From: Saprospiraceae bacterium
GTDB lineage: Bacteria; Bacteroidota; Bacteroidia; Chitinophagales; Saprospiraceae
Direction of reading: 5' to 3'
NCBI GenBank assembly: GCA_021604865.1
Contig: BQJU01000002.1
Coordinates: forward strand, 160,291-224,290
Length of the DNA stretch: 64,000 bases
Shown: piece after piece, positions 63,614 through 64,000 of the stretch
How positions within the stretch are numbered: position 1 is the stretch's first letter
How the letters are laid out: the number at the start of each line of letters is the position of its first letter
Notes under the pieces: model-generated
The model's database searches: none
What the model was told of the DNA's origin: nothing
The model's input: the letters and a program-made list of their open reading frames with translations, nothing else
Program-made: the position numbers and the translations under genes

Positions 63614-63699
63614 AGTGCATGTTTGGAGGTCACCCTTACACTTGCGCTGAAGCTTCAGTGTAGGAGCACTGGTCAAAAAGCAACCTCCAAACAAGCACT
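63614..63699. repeat. Nested inverted repeat with 17-bp arms
   Basis: AGTGCATGTTTGGAGGT (63614-63630) and ACCTCCAAACAAGCACT (63683-63699) pair at 16 of 17 positions. The 52-bp loop contains the perfect palindrome CTGAAGCTTCAG (63647-63658). The whole is 86 bp, like a compact palindromic element or very long hairpin, 74 bp after the transporter stop. Confidence 0.8.
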
Positions 63700-63770
63700 T
63701 AAAGAATGGTTCTTAAGTTTGATATTATAGTGGAATTGAAGTTTTGGGTCATTAAATAACCTTTCATTCA

Positions 63771-63809
63771 TTTTCTTTTGGTGGCAAAAGAAAACGAAGC
63801 AAAAGAAAA
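63771..63809. repeat. Stem-loop TTTTCTTTTG/CAAAAGAAAA with an extra arm
   Basis: TTTTCTTTTG (63771-63780), loop GTGG, CAAAAGAAAA (63785-63794) is a perfect 10-bp stem. A second CAAAAGAAAA follows at 63800-63809. From memory this kind of motif is frequent in intergenic DNA of Bacteroidota. Confidence 0.65.
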
Positions 63810-64000
63810 CCACCGGCTGGCCAATTGAGCTAAAAAAAGCTGCTAGTTCGGAGGAAGAAATAAAACTCGCTTCAGCGATTTGTGCTAGCTTGATCTTTTT
63901 TGCTTGTTTGTTATTTAGTTTTCTGATTTTTTATTGTTTTTAGCTCTAACACTATTCCTTCTTGACCATGTCGGTTGCAGCTTTTTTATTAACGCTCAAT

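Larger units (their letters stand above)
63540..64000. other. Repeat-rich region at the right edge, no gene seen
   Basis: No gene was recognised within this 461-bp stretch. It holds a compact nested inverted repeat (63614-63699) and a stem-loop with a third related arm (63771-63809). The last 100 bp are AT-rich and may lead into a gene outside the window. Confidence 0.6.

Overview
The window looks like chromosomal DNA from a member of the Bacteroidota, most likely a Saprospiraceae/Lewinella-type marine or activated-sludge bacterium. The evidence is a type IX secretion C-terminal sorting domain (T9SS, gene at 15339-18005), families concentrated in this phylum (DUF2911, DUF4954, DUF5916), several Cys-containing lipoprotein signals, and -7 promoter elements of the TAnnTTTG kind. 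No phage, transposase, CRISPR array, rRNA or tRNA was seen. The genus is inference.

Layout. 0-8 kb: 3' end of a propionyl-CoA carboxylase beta subunit, a papain-fold protein without its catalytic residues, a phosphodiesterase, a gamma-glutamyltransferase, a DUF2911-TPR exported protein, and a LytTR response regulator with its LytS-type kinase. A twin LytTR box and a promoter lie just upstream of the DUF2911 gene. A plus-strand terminator at 4012-4044 with no gene in front of it points to a small RNA. 7.7-12.6 kb: branched-chain amino acid operon ilvD-ilvB-ilvN and an outer membrane protein. 12.7-18 kb: rimO, a small membrane protein, lipoprotein msrB, and a large T9SS-secreted protein. 18-25 kb: a hypothetical helical protein, biotin carboxylase, acetoacetyl-CoA synthetase and a DUF4954 protein. 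25-34 kb: a sulfatase, an alpha-galactosidase-like enzyme, a relic of altronate dehydratase, a class V aminotransferase, a methyltransferase and a DUF5916 protein.

34-42 kb is an acetate utilisation region: CBS protein, acetyl-CoA synthetase, Na+/solute symporter with its DUF4212 small subunit, and the divergent cNMP/CBS/nucleotidyltransferase regulator with a DnaQ-like exonuclease. 42-47 kb is a possible D-amino-acid cassette: GNAT, Na+ symporter, two fold-type III racemases and a cold-shock protein. 47-52 kb holds a molybdenum oxidoreductase complex (NasA/NapA-like catalytic subunit, four-cluster ferredoxin, Tat-type Rieske protein, small membrane protein, cytochrome-b-like membrane protein), followed by a TehA-type transporter and an OmpA lipoprotein. 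54-64 kb: folE with a flavin reductase, a dienoyl-CoA isomerase-like crotonase, a two-subunit molybdenum hydroxylase, a transglutaminase-like protein, a 7-TM protein of unknown role and a POT peptide transporter. The intergenic spaces from 53 to 64 kb are rich in dispersed and inverted repeats.

All calls rest on reading motifs and on memory of the families. No database search was run, and identity figures were counted by eye.
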